In this document: one piece after another, positions 7,917 through 15,377 of the stretch
Layout: the number at the start of each line of letters is the position of its first letter
Numbering within the stretch: the stretch's first letter is position 1
Assembly: GCA_025057335.1 (NCBI GenBank)
Contig: JANWXG010000011.1
Location: forward strand, 1 to 20,330
Length of the DNA: 20,330 nucleotides
From: a bacterium
Lineage (GTDB): Bacteria; Armatimonadota; HRBIN16
Reading direction: 5' to 3'
Position numbers and translations under genes: made by a program
The notes under the pieces: model-generated
Told to the model about the DNA's origin: nothing
The model's database searches: none
The model's input: the letters and a program-made list of their open reading frames with translations, nothing else

Positions 7917-9041
7917 ATGATGATTCAGCGACAGAGACTGGTAGACGACTTTATCGCACTATGCCGTATCAATAGCCCGCCGAAGCAAGAAGCGGAGATT
8001 ATCGAGGCAGTACTGCCCCGACTGCATCGGCTGGGGCTGCAAGTCTGGCGCGACGACGCAGGCAAGCAAATCGGCGGCAACGCCGACAACGTGATTGCCC
8101 TCCTGCCCGCGAACGTGCCCGACGCGCCCCCCATCTTCTTCAGCGCGCACTTCGACACGGTCGAGCCCAACCCCAACGTGCAGATTGTGGTAGAAGACGA
8201 CCTGATTCGCACCGATGGCACCTCCATCTTGGGAGCGGACAACAAGGCGGGGCTGGCTCCGCTGCTGGAGGCGGTAGAGTGCATCGTGGAAAACGGGCTA
8301 CCGCACGGCGACATCTGGCTGCTGCTCAGCGTTGCCGAAGAGATTGGTCTGCTTGGCGCGAAACACCTGCCGCTGGAGCGAGTGAACGCGGTCATGGGCT
8401 TCGTGCTGGACACGGGGCCGCCTGTAGGCAGGGTAGTGGTCGGTGCGCCCACACATGACCATCTGGGCGTGCGCGTCATCGGGCGCGCCGCACACGCGGG
8501 CGCTGCCCCGGAGCAGGGCATCAGCGCCATTGTCGTGGCAGCACGCGCCATCGCCCGCATGAGGCTGGGGCGCGTCGATGAGGAGACCACCGCCAACATC
8601 GGCGCGTTCCACGGGGGGCAGGCGACCAACGTGGTCTGCCCCGAGGTGGAAATCCGAGCGGAGGCGCGCAGCCACAACACCGAGAAGCTGGAAGCGCAGC
8701 TGGCGCACATGATAGCCTGCTTCCGCGAAGAGGCAGAGGCGATGGGCGCACAGGTGGAGATAGAGACCTCACGCCACTACGAGGCGTATCGCCTCGCGGA
8801 GGATGCGCCCGTCGTGCAGGTGGCTCGCGAGAGCGCGCTCGCGCTGGGTTTGCCCTACCAGGCGACGCTGGCGGGGGGCGGCAGCGACGCTAACGTCTAC
8901 AATGCCAGAGGCATCCCAACCGTCGTGCTCAGCACGGGCATGGACATGGTGCACACGCACGACGAGCGCTGTCGCATCTCTGACCTGGAGAAGACCGCCC
9001 TCTGGGTGCTGGAGATTGTGCGCAGGGTAGCAGGGAGATAG
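7917..9041 (+). CDS. M20 family metallopeptidase, PepT-like
   Basis: Zinc-dependent exopeptidase of the M20 family (tripeptidase T-like), 374 residues, a normal length. Metal and catalytic residues are in the expected order: SAHFDT (H78, catalytic D80), GADNKAG (D108, bridging), AEEIG (E141 general base, E142 metal), LDTG (D165) and the C-terminal VHTHDE (H346 most likely). The dimerisation domain between about 180 and 285 contains GRAAHAGAAPEQG, and GGGSDAN near 320 is typical of the family. No signal peptide, so cytoplasmic. It probably trims short peptides, though other M20 substrates cannot be excluded. Two adjacent ATGs (7917 and 7920) follow AGGGAG (7906-7911); spacing slightly favours 7920, and the difference is one residue. 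It converges on the DUF6259-like gene, stop to stop 21 bases apart, with no clear terminator between. Confidence 0.92.
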   Translation: MMIQRQRLVDDFIALCRINSPPKQEAEIIEAVLPRLHRLGLQVWRDDAGKQIGGNADNVIALLPANVPDAPPIFFSAHFDTVEPNPNVQIVVEDDLIRTDGTSILGADNKAGLAPLLEAVECIVENGLPHGDIWLLLSVAEEIGLLGAKHLPLERVNAVMGFVLDTGPPVGRVVVGAPTHDHLGVRVIGRAAHAGAAPEQGISAIVVAARAIARMRLGRVDEETTANIGAFHGGQATNVVCPEVEIRAEARSHNTEKLEAQLAHMIACFREEAEAMGAQVEIETSRHYEAYRLAEDAPVVQVARESALALGLPYQATLAGGGSDANVYNARGIPTVVLSTGMDMVHTHDERCRISDLEKTALWVLEIVRRVAGR

Positions 9042-9062
9042 CGGCATCCGCGCATACCAGCC

Positions 9063-10625
9063 TCACTCCCTGACCCAGCTCACCTCCCACACGATCGCCT
9101 GGCGAGGGGCGACCTCCAGCGTGCGCACGAAAGGCGCGGGGAGAGCCCGTCCCTCGCCCCCGTTGTCTCCGCCCCTCCTCTCCACCAGCCCGATGCGTCG
9201 GGCGCGGATGCCGTAGTCCGAAGGGTTGAATCGGAAAGTCGTCCGTACTGGCACGTCGCCCACATTCACGAAGAACAGCACCATCTGCCGCTCCGCAGGC
9301 AGCTGCCACGCGCCCGTGTAGAGGGCGGGGGCGCTCACCCACCACTCGCCAGCCCATTGCCAGTCGGCGCGCACTGTCGGGATGTTGCCCTCCAGCTGCG
9401 GCGGGCGCGCCATCTCGCCCTCCGTGAAGAAGCGCCGATACCGCCAGCGCAGCAGCACTATCTGCTTGAGGAATCGCGCGTTCTCCTCTTCGCGGACGAC
9501 CCCTGGATCAATCCAGCCAATCTGCTCGCCGAACACCAGTTGCTGCGCCGCCTTCATGCGCAGAGCGAGGTCTTTCGTATCGCCCCCGCGATATGCCCGA
9601 CCGAACATCAGCACTGCCTGCGAGTAGACGGCAGGAAAGACGGGAACCTGCCCCTCGTACTGCCAGTGCCACGTGAGGTAGCCATCGAACCACGCGAGGA
9701 ACGGCTCGGCGTTGCACTCCGTGGTTAGAGCGCGGTCGGCGGGCATCCCCGCCCGAATGCCCTCCAGCATCCGCCAGTAGCCTTCGTTCCACCAGTGACC
9801 GCCGCCCAATGGATGTCCGTGCGAGGCGTCGAAACAGAGCACGGGCGCAGCCGCCGCCACCTGGTCGATGTACACGGCGTGCACCTTATACTCGCCGAAC
9901 AGGCGACCGACAATCTCACGCACCTTGTCCTGCCAGAGCGACGTCGAGGGGCACATCACCGCCAGGCGCACGGGGCTACCGTCCTCCTCGCGGCTGCCGT
10001 AGGACTCCACATATGGTTCGCCCTTTTCGTCCTTGGTCGCGGCGGGCTTGGCGACCGCGCTGAACTGGAAGTCCTCTATGCCTCGGTCGCGCGTATCCCA
10101 GAGTCTGCCGTTGATGTAGGGCATCACGAACACACCAGCCTTGTGAAGCTGTTCCACCCCCTCCGCAAACCCCTCGCGCACAGGGAAATAGTGGGGATAG
10201 TCGTTGTCGAAGGGAATCTGATGCCAGTTATACCAGTGCACCGCTGTCGGCACGCCCAGGTAGCGTGCGAACTCCTGCACGGCTGGCACTACGTCGCGCG
10301 CCTCCCCTGAAGCGAGCGCCCACACGGGTAGCTCGCGCATCCACGTAGGCGTGCGCTTGCCTGAACGGGGATACCACCTCGCCTCTCGGAGCGCCCACTC
10401 CCGATAGATTCGCGCAGCGTCGTACCAGTCTCCACGCAGCAGCTGCCACACCGCCTGCCCAGAGGACGCGAACGAGTTGCCTGCTTTGCCCATATCGGGC
10501 AGAGGATGGTCGTAGAACAGGCGCACGCTGCGTGCGGCGGGGTTGCTCTGCACGCCGATATCCTTCTGGCTACCCAACGGGTCATGCACGGCAAAGTACA
10601 GCCCTGCGGGGCGGGCGTTGCACAT
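9063..10625 (-). CDS. C-terminal part of frameshifted DUF6259-like glycosidase (catalytic region)
   Basis: This frame holds the catalytic half of a large secreted protein whose N-terminal half is in another frame (10582-12363). Family-like protein sequence begins at RPAGLYFAVHDP just after the junction; the frame is open further upstream to 10979, but that part is low-complexity shadow sequence, so I start at the ATG at 10625. The segment PYINGRLWDTRDRG, then AVMCPSTSLWQDKV, VYIDQVAAAAPVLCFD, SHGHPLGGGHWW and TTECNAEPF are typical of DUF6259, a TIM-barrel-like putative glycoside hydrolase domain. Candidate acidic residues are the Asp of VYIDQ (codon 9864-9866) and the Glu of TTEC (9717-9719) or of AEPF (9705-9707). 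A small beta-sandwich ends the protein (about 9063-9330). Without the frameshift the whole protein would be 1099 residues from 12363. As the sequence stands this part would not be translated unless ribosomes shift or restart. Confidence 0.8.
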   Translation of the reverse strand: MCNARPAGLYFAVHDPLGSQKDIGVQSNPAARSVRLFYDHPLPDMGKAGNSFASSGQAVWQLLRGDWYDAARIYREWALREARWYPRSGKRTPTWMRELPVWALASGEARDVVPAVQEFARYLGVPTAVHWYNWHQIPFDNDYPHYFPVREGFAEGVEQLHKAGVFVMPYINGRLWDTRDRGIEDFQFSAVAKPAATKDEKGEPYVESYGSREEDGSPVRLAVMCPSTSLWQDKVREIVGRLFGEYKVHAVYIDQVAAAAPVLCFDASHGHPLGGGHWWNEGYWRMLEGIRAGMPADRALTTECNAEPFLAWFDGYLTWHWQYEGQVPVFPAVYSQAVLMFGRAYRGGDTKDLALRMKAAQQLVFGEQIGWIDPGVVREEENARFLKQIVLLRWRYRRFFTEGEMARPPQLEGNIPTVRADWQWAGEWWVSAPALYTGAWQLPAERQMVLFFVNVGDVPVRTTFRFNPSDYGIRARRIGLVERRGGDNGGEGRALPAPFVRTLEVAPRQAIVWEVSWVRE

Positions 10626-12363
10626 ACGCGGCGAGCAGCTGCAGGCTACACCAGCCGTTCGGGTATGTGCTCTGGTAGCTGAAGGGGCGTCGCCACGCGC
10701 CCCGCTGCACCTCGCCCGGACCGCGCGGGAACAGCACGGTCGCGTCCTCACCCAGCTCCGCGAGGGCAAGCTGCGGGAAGACCAGACGCCACAGACTCCA
10801 TCGCCCGTTTCCATTGTGAACCTGCAGACTCCAGCGGAGGGCGTGCGCTTGGCTATCGGTTTGCACCTGTGCAGTGACACGAATGCCTGCCAGCGGCGCG
10901 TCTCGCGGCTGGCTCCACTCCAGCAAGAAGCCGCCGCGTCGCCGCTGCACCCGTACCTGCTCCCATCCGCTGGCAGCATGTAGCTCTCTCGAGGCGTGCG
11001 TCTCCACCTCGCGCAGGCGCAGCGAGAACAGGGGCGGATTGTCCACAGCGAGCAGCTCCACCTCCTGCCGCAGGTCGTACAGGCTGCGCAACAGGATGCC
11101 GTCCTCCCGTTGCTCGAGCAGTATGCCCAGGTCTCCCGCCGTGAACCGATGCCAGCTTAGGGGCAGCCCCTCTGTAAGCACTCGCTCTGCCCGATTCAGG
11201 TCGCCCGCCGCCTCTAGACGCTCCGCGATGGCGGCTGTCCAGAGCGCCATCTGCCTCTCGCGCCCGCGCAGGGCGGCTGCCCTCTGGCGCAGGGACTCTA
11301 TCCGCTGTCGCAATGCGGGCGTGGTCAACACCGACAGGGCTGTAGTGCCACTTCGCACCACCTGTCCTATGGTCTGCACTGGATCGTCCGCCGCACCGAC
11401 CCACAGCCACGTGGAGACGCGCAGGCGCGTGCTATCCCATGCTTGCCACGTGGAATGGAGATAGGTACCGTATGCTCCGCGTCCGTCATGTATCAGAAAC
11501 GGCGACTGCCCCCACATGCCCAGCACGTTACGTCCCTCCACGAGCGCTGCCCACTCGCCGAGGGAGGTGGTGCTTCCGTCTGCGACCAGCTCCCCCCGAC
11601 GCGCTGGCTCGCCGCCCACCCAGTGGGTGAAGCTGGCGTCGGGGAAGTGGAACTCCAGAAAGTGAAACTCGTCCCAGGCGAAGGGCTGCTCCTGCTGCAC
11701 CTGCGCCGTGACGTACACCCAGGGCAAGCGCTTGAACAGAAACCAGCGGTACTCCGCCGACGGCGCTGAGGGAGGACGCTTGCCGTCAGGCTGGCAATAC
11801 CGTGCTCGCACCCGTATGATCGTGCACACCTCGCCATCGGATACCACATCTACCTGCGCCTCAGGGTCATATCGGAGATGAAAGCTGCCCAGCTCCCGAT
11901 GATGCACCCTGTCGTTCCAGACGAAGGTGTCCAGTCGCTTGCCCGTTTCGCGCAGGATGATGACAGAGGGGTAACCTGCGCGTCGGGAGTCGGTAAAGTG
12001 CACCTCGTAGTGGTTTGTCGTGACGGTGCGCGCAGGTTGGGGGCTATCTACGCCTGCTGGGCGGATGCGCAGCTGCACTCGCCACTCGCCCGCCCCGGGC
12101 AGCTGCGCCACCAGAGTCCCCTCGCCTCCCTCGCCGTCGGGAACGAACTGCAGGGGAACAGGTTTCCTCTCAGGAAGCAGCAATCCACTCAGCGACACCG
12201 CGCGCGATTCCCCCATAAACGGTTGCAAACTGACTCGGGCAAGCACCAGCCCATGCGCGGGAACGTCACGCACCACCCACAGCGCTTCCTCAGCAGATGC
12301 CCACGACATCGCTGTCACCATCCACAGCCACGACAGGGTAAACCTGATGAACCTGGCGGTCAT
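10582..12363 (-). CDS. N-terminal part of frameshifted DUF6259-like exported glycosidase
   Basis: The frame is open from an ATG at 12456, but the better start is ATG 12363: GGGGAGG lies about eight bases upstream, and the protein then begins with a signal peptide (MTARFIRFTLSWLWMVTAMSWASA, AXA-type cut before EEALW). About 560 residues of beta-rich sequence follow (mutarotase or lyase-like sandwich), with a helical insert near 320-375 (RQRIESLRQRAAALRGRER). The useful sequence runs to LLAAYVQRP; the remaining residues to the stop at 10582 are out of frame with the family. The adjacent MFS gene ends 99 bases upstream on the same strand, so the two are probably co-transcribed. Predicted role: exported hydrolase of a complex glycan, substrate unknown. 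See the frameshift entry at 10608-10611. Confidence 0.8.
   Translation of the reverse strand: MTARFIRFTLSWLWMVTAMSWASAEEALWVVRDVPAHGLVLARVSLQPFMGESRAVSLSGLLLPERKPVPLQFVPDGEGGEGTLVAQLPGAGEWRVQLRIRPAGVDSPQPARTVTTNHYEVHFTDSRRAGYPSVIILRETGKRLDTFVWNDRVHHRELGSFHLRYDPEAQVDVVSDGEVCTIIRVRARYCQPDGKRPPSAPSAEYRWFLFKRLPWVYVTAQVQQEQPFAWDEFHFLEFHFPDASFTHWVGGEPARRGELVADGSTTSLGEWAALVEGRNVLGMWGQSPFLIHDGRGAYGTYLHSTWQAWDSTRLRVSTWLWVGAADDPVQTIGQVVRSGTTALSVLTTPALRQRIESLRQRAAALRGRERQMALWTAAIAERLEAAGDLNRAERVLTEGLPLSWHRFTAGDLGILLEQREDGILLRSLYDLRQEVELLAVDNPPLFSLRLREVETHASRELHAASGWEQVRVQRRRGGFLLEWSQPRDAPLAGIRVTAQVQTDSQAHALRWSLQVHNGNGRWSLWRLVFPQLALAELGEDATVLFPRGPGEVQRGAWRRPFSYQSTYPNGWCSLQLLAAYVQRPPRRAVLCRA
10608..10611 (-). 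other. frameshift site: run of four C in the DUF6259-like gene
   Basis: On the coding (minus) strand the sequence reads GTGCAACGCCCGCCCCGCAG. The upstream frame gives YVQRPPRRAV and stops 27 bases later; the other frame gives RPAGLYFAVHDP. Removing one C from the CCCC run restores a continuous QRPPAGLYFAVHDP, exactly the sort of junction the family shows. So there is one extra base relative to an intact gene: either a real mutation, an assembly error in a short homopolymer, or, less likely, a translational shift. Confidence 0.8.
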
Positions 12364-12462
12364 CGCCTGTGCCTCCCCGAAAGAGGTCGCAAATTCCTTT
12401 GGCTGCAGGGAGGGAGATTCCTGCGGGAGAAAAGGGGGAAACACCGCTTCTGACACAGGTGG

Positions 12463-13644
12463 TCAGGACGGCGAGAGGCGACGTCGCCCATCATACTGGC
12501 GCGCCAGCAGCAGGAACACCACCAGCGCCGCCGCCTGCAGGCAGACCGAGAACACCACGAGCGCCAGCACCGAGCGGTCATACAGCCACCCCATGAGCGC
12601 GCTGCCAGCGAACCACGCTACCCCGTAACCCGTGTGGAACACGCCGAAGCCCGTGCCACGTCGCTCGATGGGAACCAGCTGAGCTACCGCCGCGCGCATC
12701 ACCGACTCCTGTGCGCTCATGCCGATGCCCCACAGCGTCGCTCCTGCCACTGCTCCGGTGAAACCTCCCAAAAACGCCAGCGGCGCGAAACCAGCGGAAA
12801 TCAGCGTTGCCAGCGCTAGCGTTGCGAAGCCGACCTTGTCAAACAGTCTCCCCAGCAGAAGCGCGCCCACCGCGTCCGCTCCCATCGCCAGCGCATACAG
12901 CAGGGCGATGTGGCTAGAAGCGACCACTCCTTGCTTCTCGTAGTGGTACGCCATCAGTGGGAAGTCGGCGTATCCTGCCGCCACTAGCCCCACCGCGCTC
13001 AGATACACCCAGTAGGTAGGACTAAACCCCCGCGTATGCAGAGTTACCGTCTTGGCTTCCAGCTCCTGCGGGCGTGGAAACTGCCATCGGGCGACGCTCA
13101 GCACCACTAACGCCAGCACAGCGGGCACCAGCAGCACTGCGAAACCCATCCGATAGTCGTGACGCCAGGAAAGGGTTGCAAACACGAGGAGAGGACCCAG
13201 CACCGCCCCCACCTGGTCCATCGCCTCGTGCAAGCCGAAGCCCCAGCCGTGTCCTAATGTGCGCGTGGCGTGTGAGAGCATGGCATCGCGGGCAGGAGTG
13301 CGTATCGCCTTGCCGCACCGCTCCAGTACGATTAGCAGGGAGGCTAGGAGCCAGTTCCCCGCTAGCGCCAGCAGGGGAACCGCAAGCAGATTCACCGTGT
13401 AACCGACAAAAGTGAGCAGCCAGTAGCGGCGCGTGCGGTCGGTGAGATAGCCAGAAGCCAGCCGTAGAGCGTAGCCGACCAGCTCGCCCAAGCCAGACAC
13501 GAAGCCGACGACCAGCCCGGTCGCCCCCAGCGTGCCCAGGAAGGGACCTGTGATACTGCGTGCGCCCTCGTAGGTGGTGTCTGCCAACAGGCTGACCAGA
13601 CCCAGCAGCACGACGAAAAGCAATGAACGTGAAAGACTCGCCAC
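12463..13644 (-). CDS. MFS transporter
   Basis: A major facilitator superfamily permease of the inner membrane with about twelve hydrophobic segments, in two halves separated by a hydrophilic link (RWQFPRPQELEAKTVTLHTRG). Family signatures: GYLTDRTRR after segment 2, RTPARDAMLSHATRTLGHGWGFGLHEAMDQVGAVLGP split across segments 4-5, GRLFDKVG in the second half, and ERRGTGFGVFHTGYGVAWFAGS near the end. The frame is open to ATG 13716, but that start has no ribosome site and the 24 extra residues (LAGCRISTAQDTKGK..) look non-coding. GTG 13644 follows AGGGGG by about five bases and places the first membrane segment right after the start, giving 393 residues. It lies between a dockerin-type gene upstream and the DUF6259-like gene 99 bases downstream, so transport of a sugar or glycan product is plausible but not shown by the sequence. 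Confidence 0.85.
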   Translation of the reverse strand: MASLSRSLLFVVLLGLVSLLADTTYEGARSITGPFLGTLGATGLVVGFVSGLGELVGYALRLASGYLTDRTRRYWLLTFVGYTVNLLAVPLLALAGNWLLASLLIVLERCGKAIRTPARDAMLSHATRTLGHGWGFGLHEAMDQVGAVLGPLLVFATLSWRHDYRMGFAVLLVPAVLALVVLSVARWQFPRPQELEAKTVTLHTRGFSPTYWVYLSAVGLVAAGYADFPLMAYHYEKQGVVASSHIALLYALAMGADAVGALLLGRLFDKVGFATLALATLISAGFAPLAFLGGFTGAVAGATLWGIGMSAQESVMRAAVAQLVPIERRGTGFGVFHTGYGVAWFAGSALMGWLYDRSVLALVVFSVCLQAAALVVFLLLARQYDGRRRLSPS

Positions 13645-13787
13645 GCTCTCCCCCTGTGCCAGCGCTCTCTTGCCTTTTGTATCCTGTGCTGTAGAAATCC
13701 TGCATCCTGCCAGCATCAGGCAGGGCGGAGGTGAAACGAGGCGCCTGTGCGGCTGATGTCGCGTGTGGAGGTCGTTGGGGCGTTACA

Positions 13788-13814
13788 GGGGAGCAGGTGT
13801 GTTGCCTGCTCCCC
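13788..13814. terminator. strong hairpin after the dockerin-type gene
   Basis: A perfect 10-bp stem GGGGAGCAGG/CCTGCTCCCC with loop TGTGTTG, starting 12 bases past the stop codon of the minus-strand gene at 13826. The position suits transcription termination or 3'-end protection. There is no T-run on either strand, so termination may be weak or factor-dependent, and readthrough into the MFS gene is possible. Confidence 0.6.
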
Positions 13815-13825
13815 GTTGTTACGGC

Positions 13826-15121
13826 TTACTCGTCGCCGACCGCACCGAAGCTGCGCACGAGGATGGCGAAGTCCAGTAGCGACACGTCACCATCGCCGTC
13901 TAGGTCGGCTTCGGGGTTCCAGTTGGCATCGCCAGGTGACGTGCCGTAGGCAGCGACCAGCGCGCCGAAGTCCAGCAAGGAGACCTCGTTATCGCCGTTG
14001 ATGTCGCCATTCGTCAGGGAGACGTTGACTCCGGTGACGTCGGCGTTGCGCACCCTGACGCCTGTCACCACAGTGCGCAGCCAGTGGCTGGCTTTAAACG
14101 CGACATCGTAGGTGCCCGGTTCTACGTTGGAGAGCGCATAGTTTCCGTTCGCGTCTGTGTAGAGCACTTCGCTACGTACTGCTACGCCCTCCCGACGCAG
14201 CTCGACCGTGATAGGCACCTGCGTGACGTCTCCCCCGTAGTCACGCAGCTCGATGACGCCAGAGATGCGGTAGCGAACCACTTCAGGCTGCACAACGAAG
14301 TACTGATTGCCCGGAATGCTACCAAAGTTCACCTGCCGTGGCTCACCCAGATTGCCTCCTCCTCCAATGCCCGCCAGCACCTGGTTGGACAGGAAATCGT
14401 GGAACAAGCCGTTGATGAACACACAGACCTTGAATGGTCCGCTCGGGTTGCCGATAGCGCTGAGCGGGATTGCCAGCTCCACTCCTGTGAGCACTCCAGC
14501 ACCGTTGCCCACGCCCGTGCCTCCCGTGACGCCCGCAACGTTGCTGTTGTTAATGGTCACGCGGATGCCGAAGGGGTTGTTGCCGTCTACGAGCACTCCG
14601 TCGCTTACCGCGCCCGTGTTGCCCAGGTACAAGCCGACGCCCGGGTTGCCCAGCTCGGCGTAGTTCGCGTAGAGGCGATAGGGCGCGCCCCCGCCCGTGA
14701 CGCCAATCCAGAAGTCAGCGGCGAAGTCAGGGTCAAAGGTTAAGCCGTTGCCGCTGCCGTCGTCGCCCATGCGGTTGAGACCGCCGAAGTCCACATCGGG
14801 GTTGTCACCGCGCAGACGGTTTTGCCCGCCTGGTCGAGTGTCGAAGAAAATCTCCAGCTTGTTGAAGTTCGACTCGAGGTTGCCCGCCAGCAGCAGGTAG
14901 AGCACGCCGTCCTTGATGACGCCGTAGGCGACATCCAGTTCAGAACCGTTGGCGTAGTCCACCAGACCGAGGTTGCTGTCTCCGAAGCCGGTCTGAGTGT
15001 CCTGCACTGCGAGCACCTGATACACGGGGTCCCATGAACCATCGATGACTGGCTGCGCGAAGGTGTTTGTGGAGCACAACAGCACGGATACCAGCGCTAA
15101 CACAGGGAGCGCGCGTATCAT
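13826..15121 (-). CDS. exported protein with carbohydrate-binding-like domain and C-terminal dockerin-like repeats
   Basis: A 431-residue exported protein. Residues 1-22 (MIRALPVLALVSVLLCSTNTFA) are a signal peptide. About 23-280 form a beta-sandwich resembling sugar-binding or DOMON-like modules (IDGSWDPVYQVLAVQDTQ, KLEIFFDTRPGGQN); about 285-370 is a carboxypeptidase-regulatory-like Ig module (VELRREGVAVRSEVLYTDANGNYALSNVEPGTYDVAF). The last 59 residues are a type I dockerin-like pair of calcium-binding loops: DINGDNEVSLLDF and DLDGDGDVSLLDF. No cohesin or scaffoldin is in the window; in non-cellulosomal bacteria such tails usually act as surface or calcium-stabilised end domains. Start supported by AAAGGAGG eight bases upstream. 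It has the clearest promoter in the window. No catalytic residues seen, so binding or structural role is the best guess. Confidence 0.85.
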   Translation of the reverse strand: MIRALPVLALVSVLLCSTNTFAQPVIDGSWDPVYQVLAVQDTQTGFGDSNLGLVDYANGSELDVAYGVIKDGVLYLLLAGNLESNFNKLEIFFDTRPGGQNRLRGDNPDVDFGGLNRMGDDGSGNGLTFDPDFAADFWIGVTGGGAPYRLYANYAELGNPGVGLYLGNTGAVSDGVLVDGNNPFGIRVTINNSNVAGVTGGTGVGNGAGVLTGVELAIPLSAIGNPSGPFKVCVFINGLFHDFLSNQVLAGIGGGGNLGEPRQVNFGSIPGNQYFVVQPEVVRYRISGVIELRDYGGDVTQVPITVELRREGVAVRSEVLYTDANGNYALSNVEPGTYDVAFKASHWLRTVVTGVRVRNADVTGVNVSLTNGDINGDNEVSLLDFGALVAAYGTSPGDANWNPEADLDGDGDVSLLDFAILVRSFGAVGDE

Positions 15122-15169
15122 GGTGAAAACCCTCCTTTCGGGTGAAGTGTTGCCGAGCTCACCATGTGA

Positions 15170-15181
15170 GAATACGTATTC
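15170..15181. promoter_or_regulatory. 12-bp perfect palindrome at the predicted start of the dockerin-gene transcript
   Basis: GAATACGTATTC is a perfect inverted repeat lying just downstream of the minus-strand -10 (15193-15198), roughly at +4 to +15 of the transcript. That is a classical operator position. Next to it, CTCAC CAT GTGAG (15158-15170) could form a small leader hairpin. The binding protein is unknown. Confidence 0.45.
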
Positions 15182-15192
15182 CCAACATCGGT

Positions 15193-15221
15193 ATTATTGC
15201 TCGATAGCAAAAAAGAGTCAA
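15193..15221 (-). promoter_or_regulatory. sigma-70-type promoter of the dockerin-type gene
   Basis: Read on the minus strand, TTGACT (15216-15221) and AATAAT (15193-15198) are 17 bases apart, five of six matches each, in a locally AT-rich 256-base divergent intergenic region. The leader of about 65 bases carries a strong AAAGGAGG ribosome site. No equally good promoter is visible for the divergent plus-strand gene at 15378. Confidence 0.7.
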
Positions 15222-15377
15222 GAGGGAAATAGGGGGGCGCAAAAAATTAGAGCAATGAAGAAGCTTCAGCCTGAGCACAGCTTTTCCCGCAGAAAAGGAG
15301 ACTAACTTCTCATAGGGAACTCATTTACGCCGGGAAAGGCAGAGAAAGCATATCGCGCAGATCTGAGGAGCCTGACG

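Noticed and set aside
7766..7975. 69-residue open frame before the peptidase
   Set aside because: Starts in a palindromic repeat, lacks a ribosome site and overlaps the peptidase start in another frame.
8298..8710. Minus-strand open frames inside the M20 peptidase gene
   Set aside because: Antisense shadows; the plus frame has every metal-binding motif of the family.
10582..10640. Programmed ribosomal frameshift as explanation for the split gene
   Set aside because: No slippery heptamer, stem-loop or shift-promoting stop codon is visible at the junction; one inserted C is the simpler explanation.
10626..10979. N-terminal extension of the downstream DUF6259 frame (to an ATG at 10979)
   Set aside because: Those 118 residues are Arg/Ser/Cys-rich and antisense-like in style, while the other frame over the same bases carries family-like beta sequence to LLAAYVQ.
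13645..13716. ATG start for the MFS transporter 24 codons upstream
   Set aside because: No ribosome binding site and non-family-like extra residues; GTG 13644 has AGGGGG at a suitable distance.
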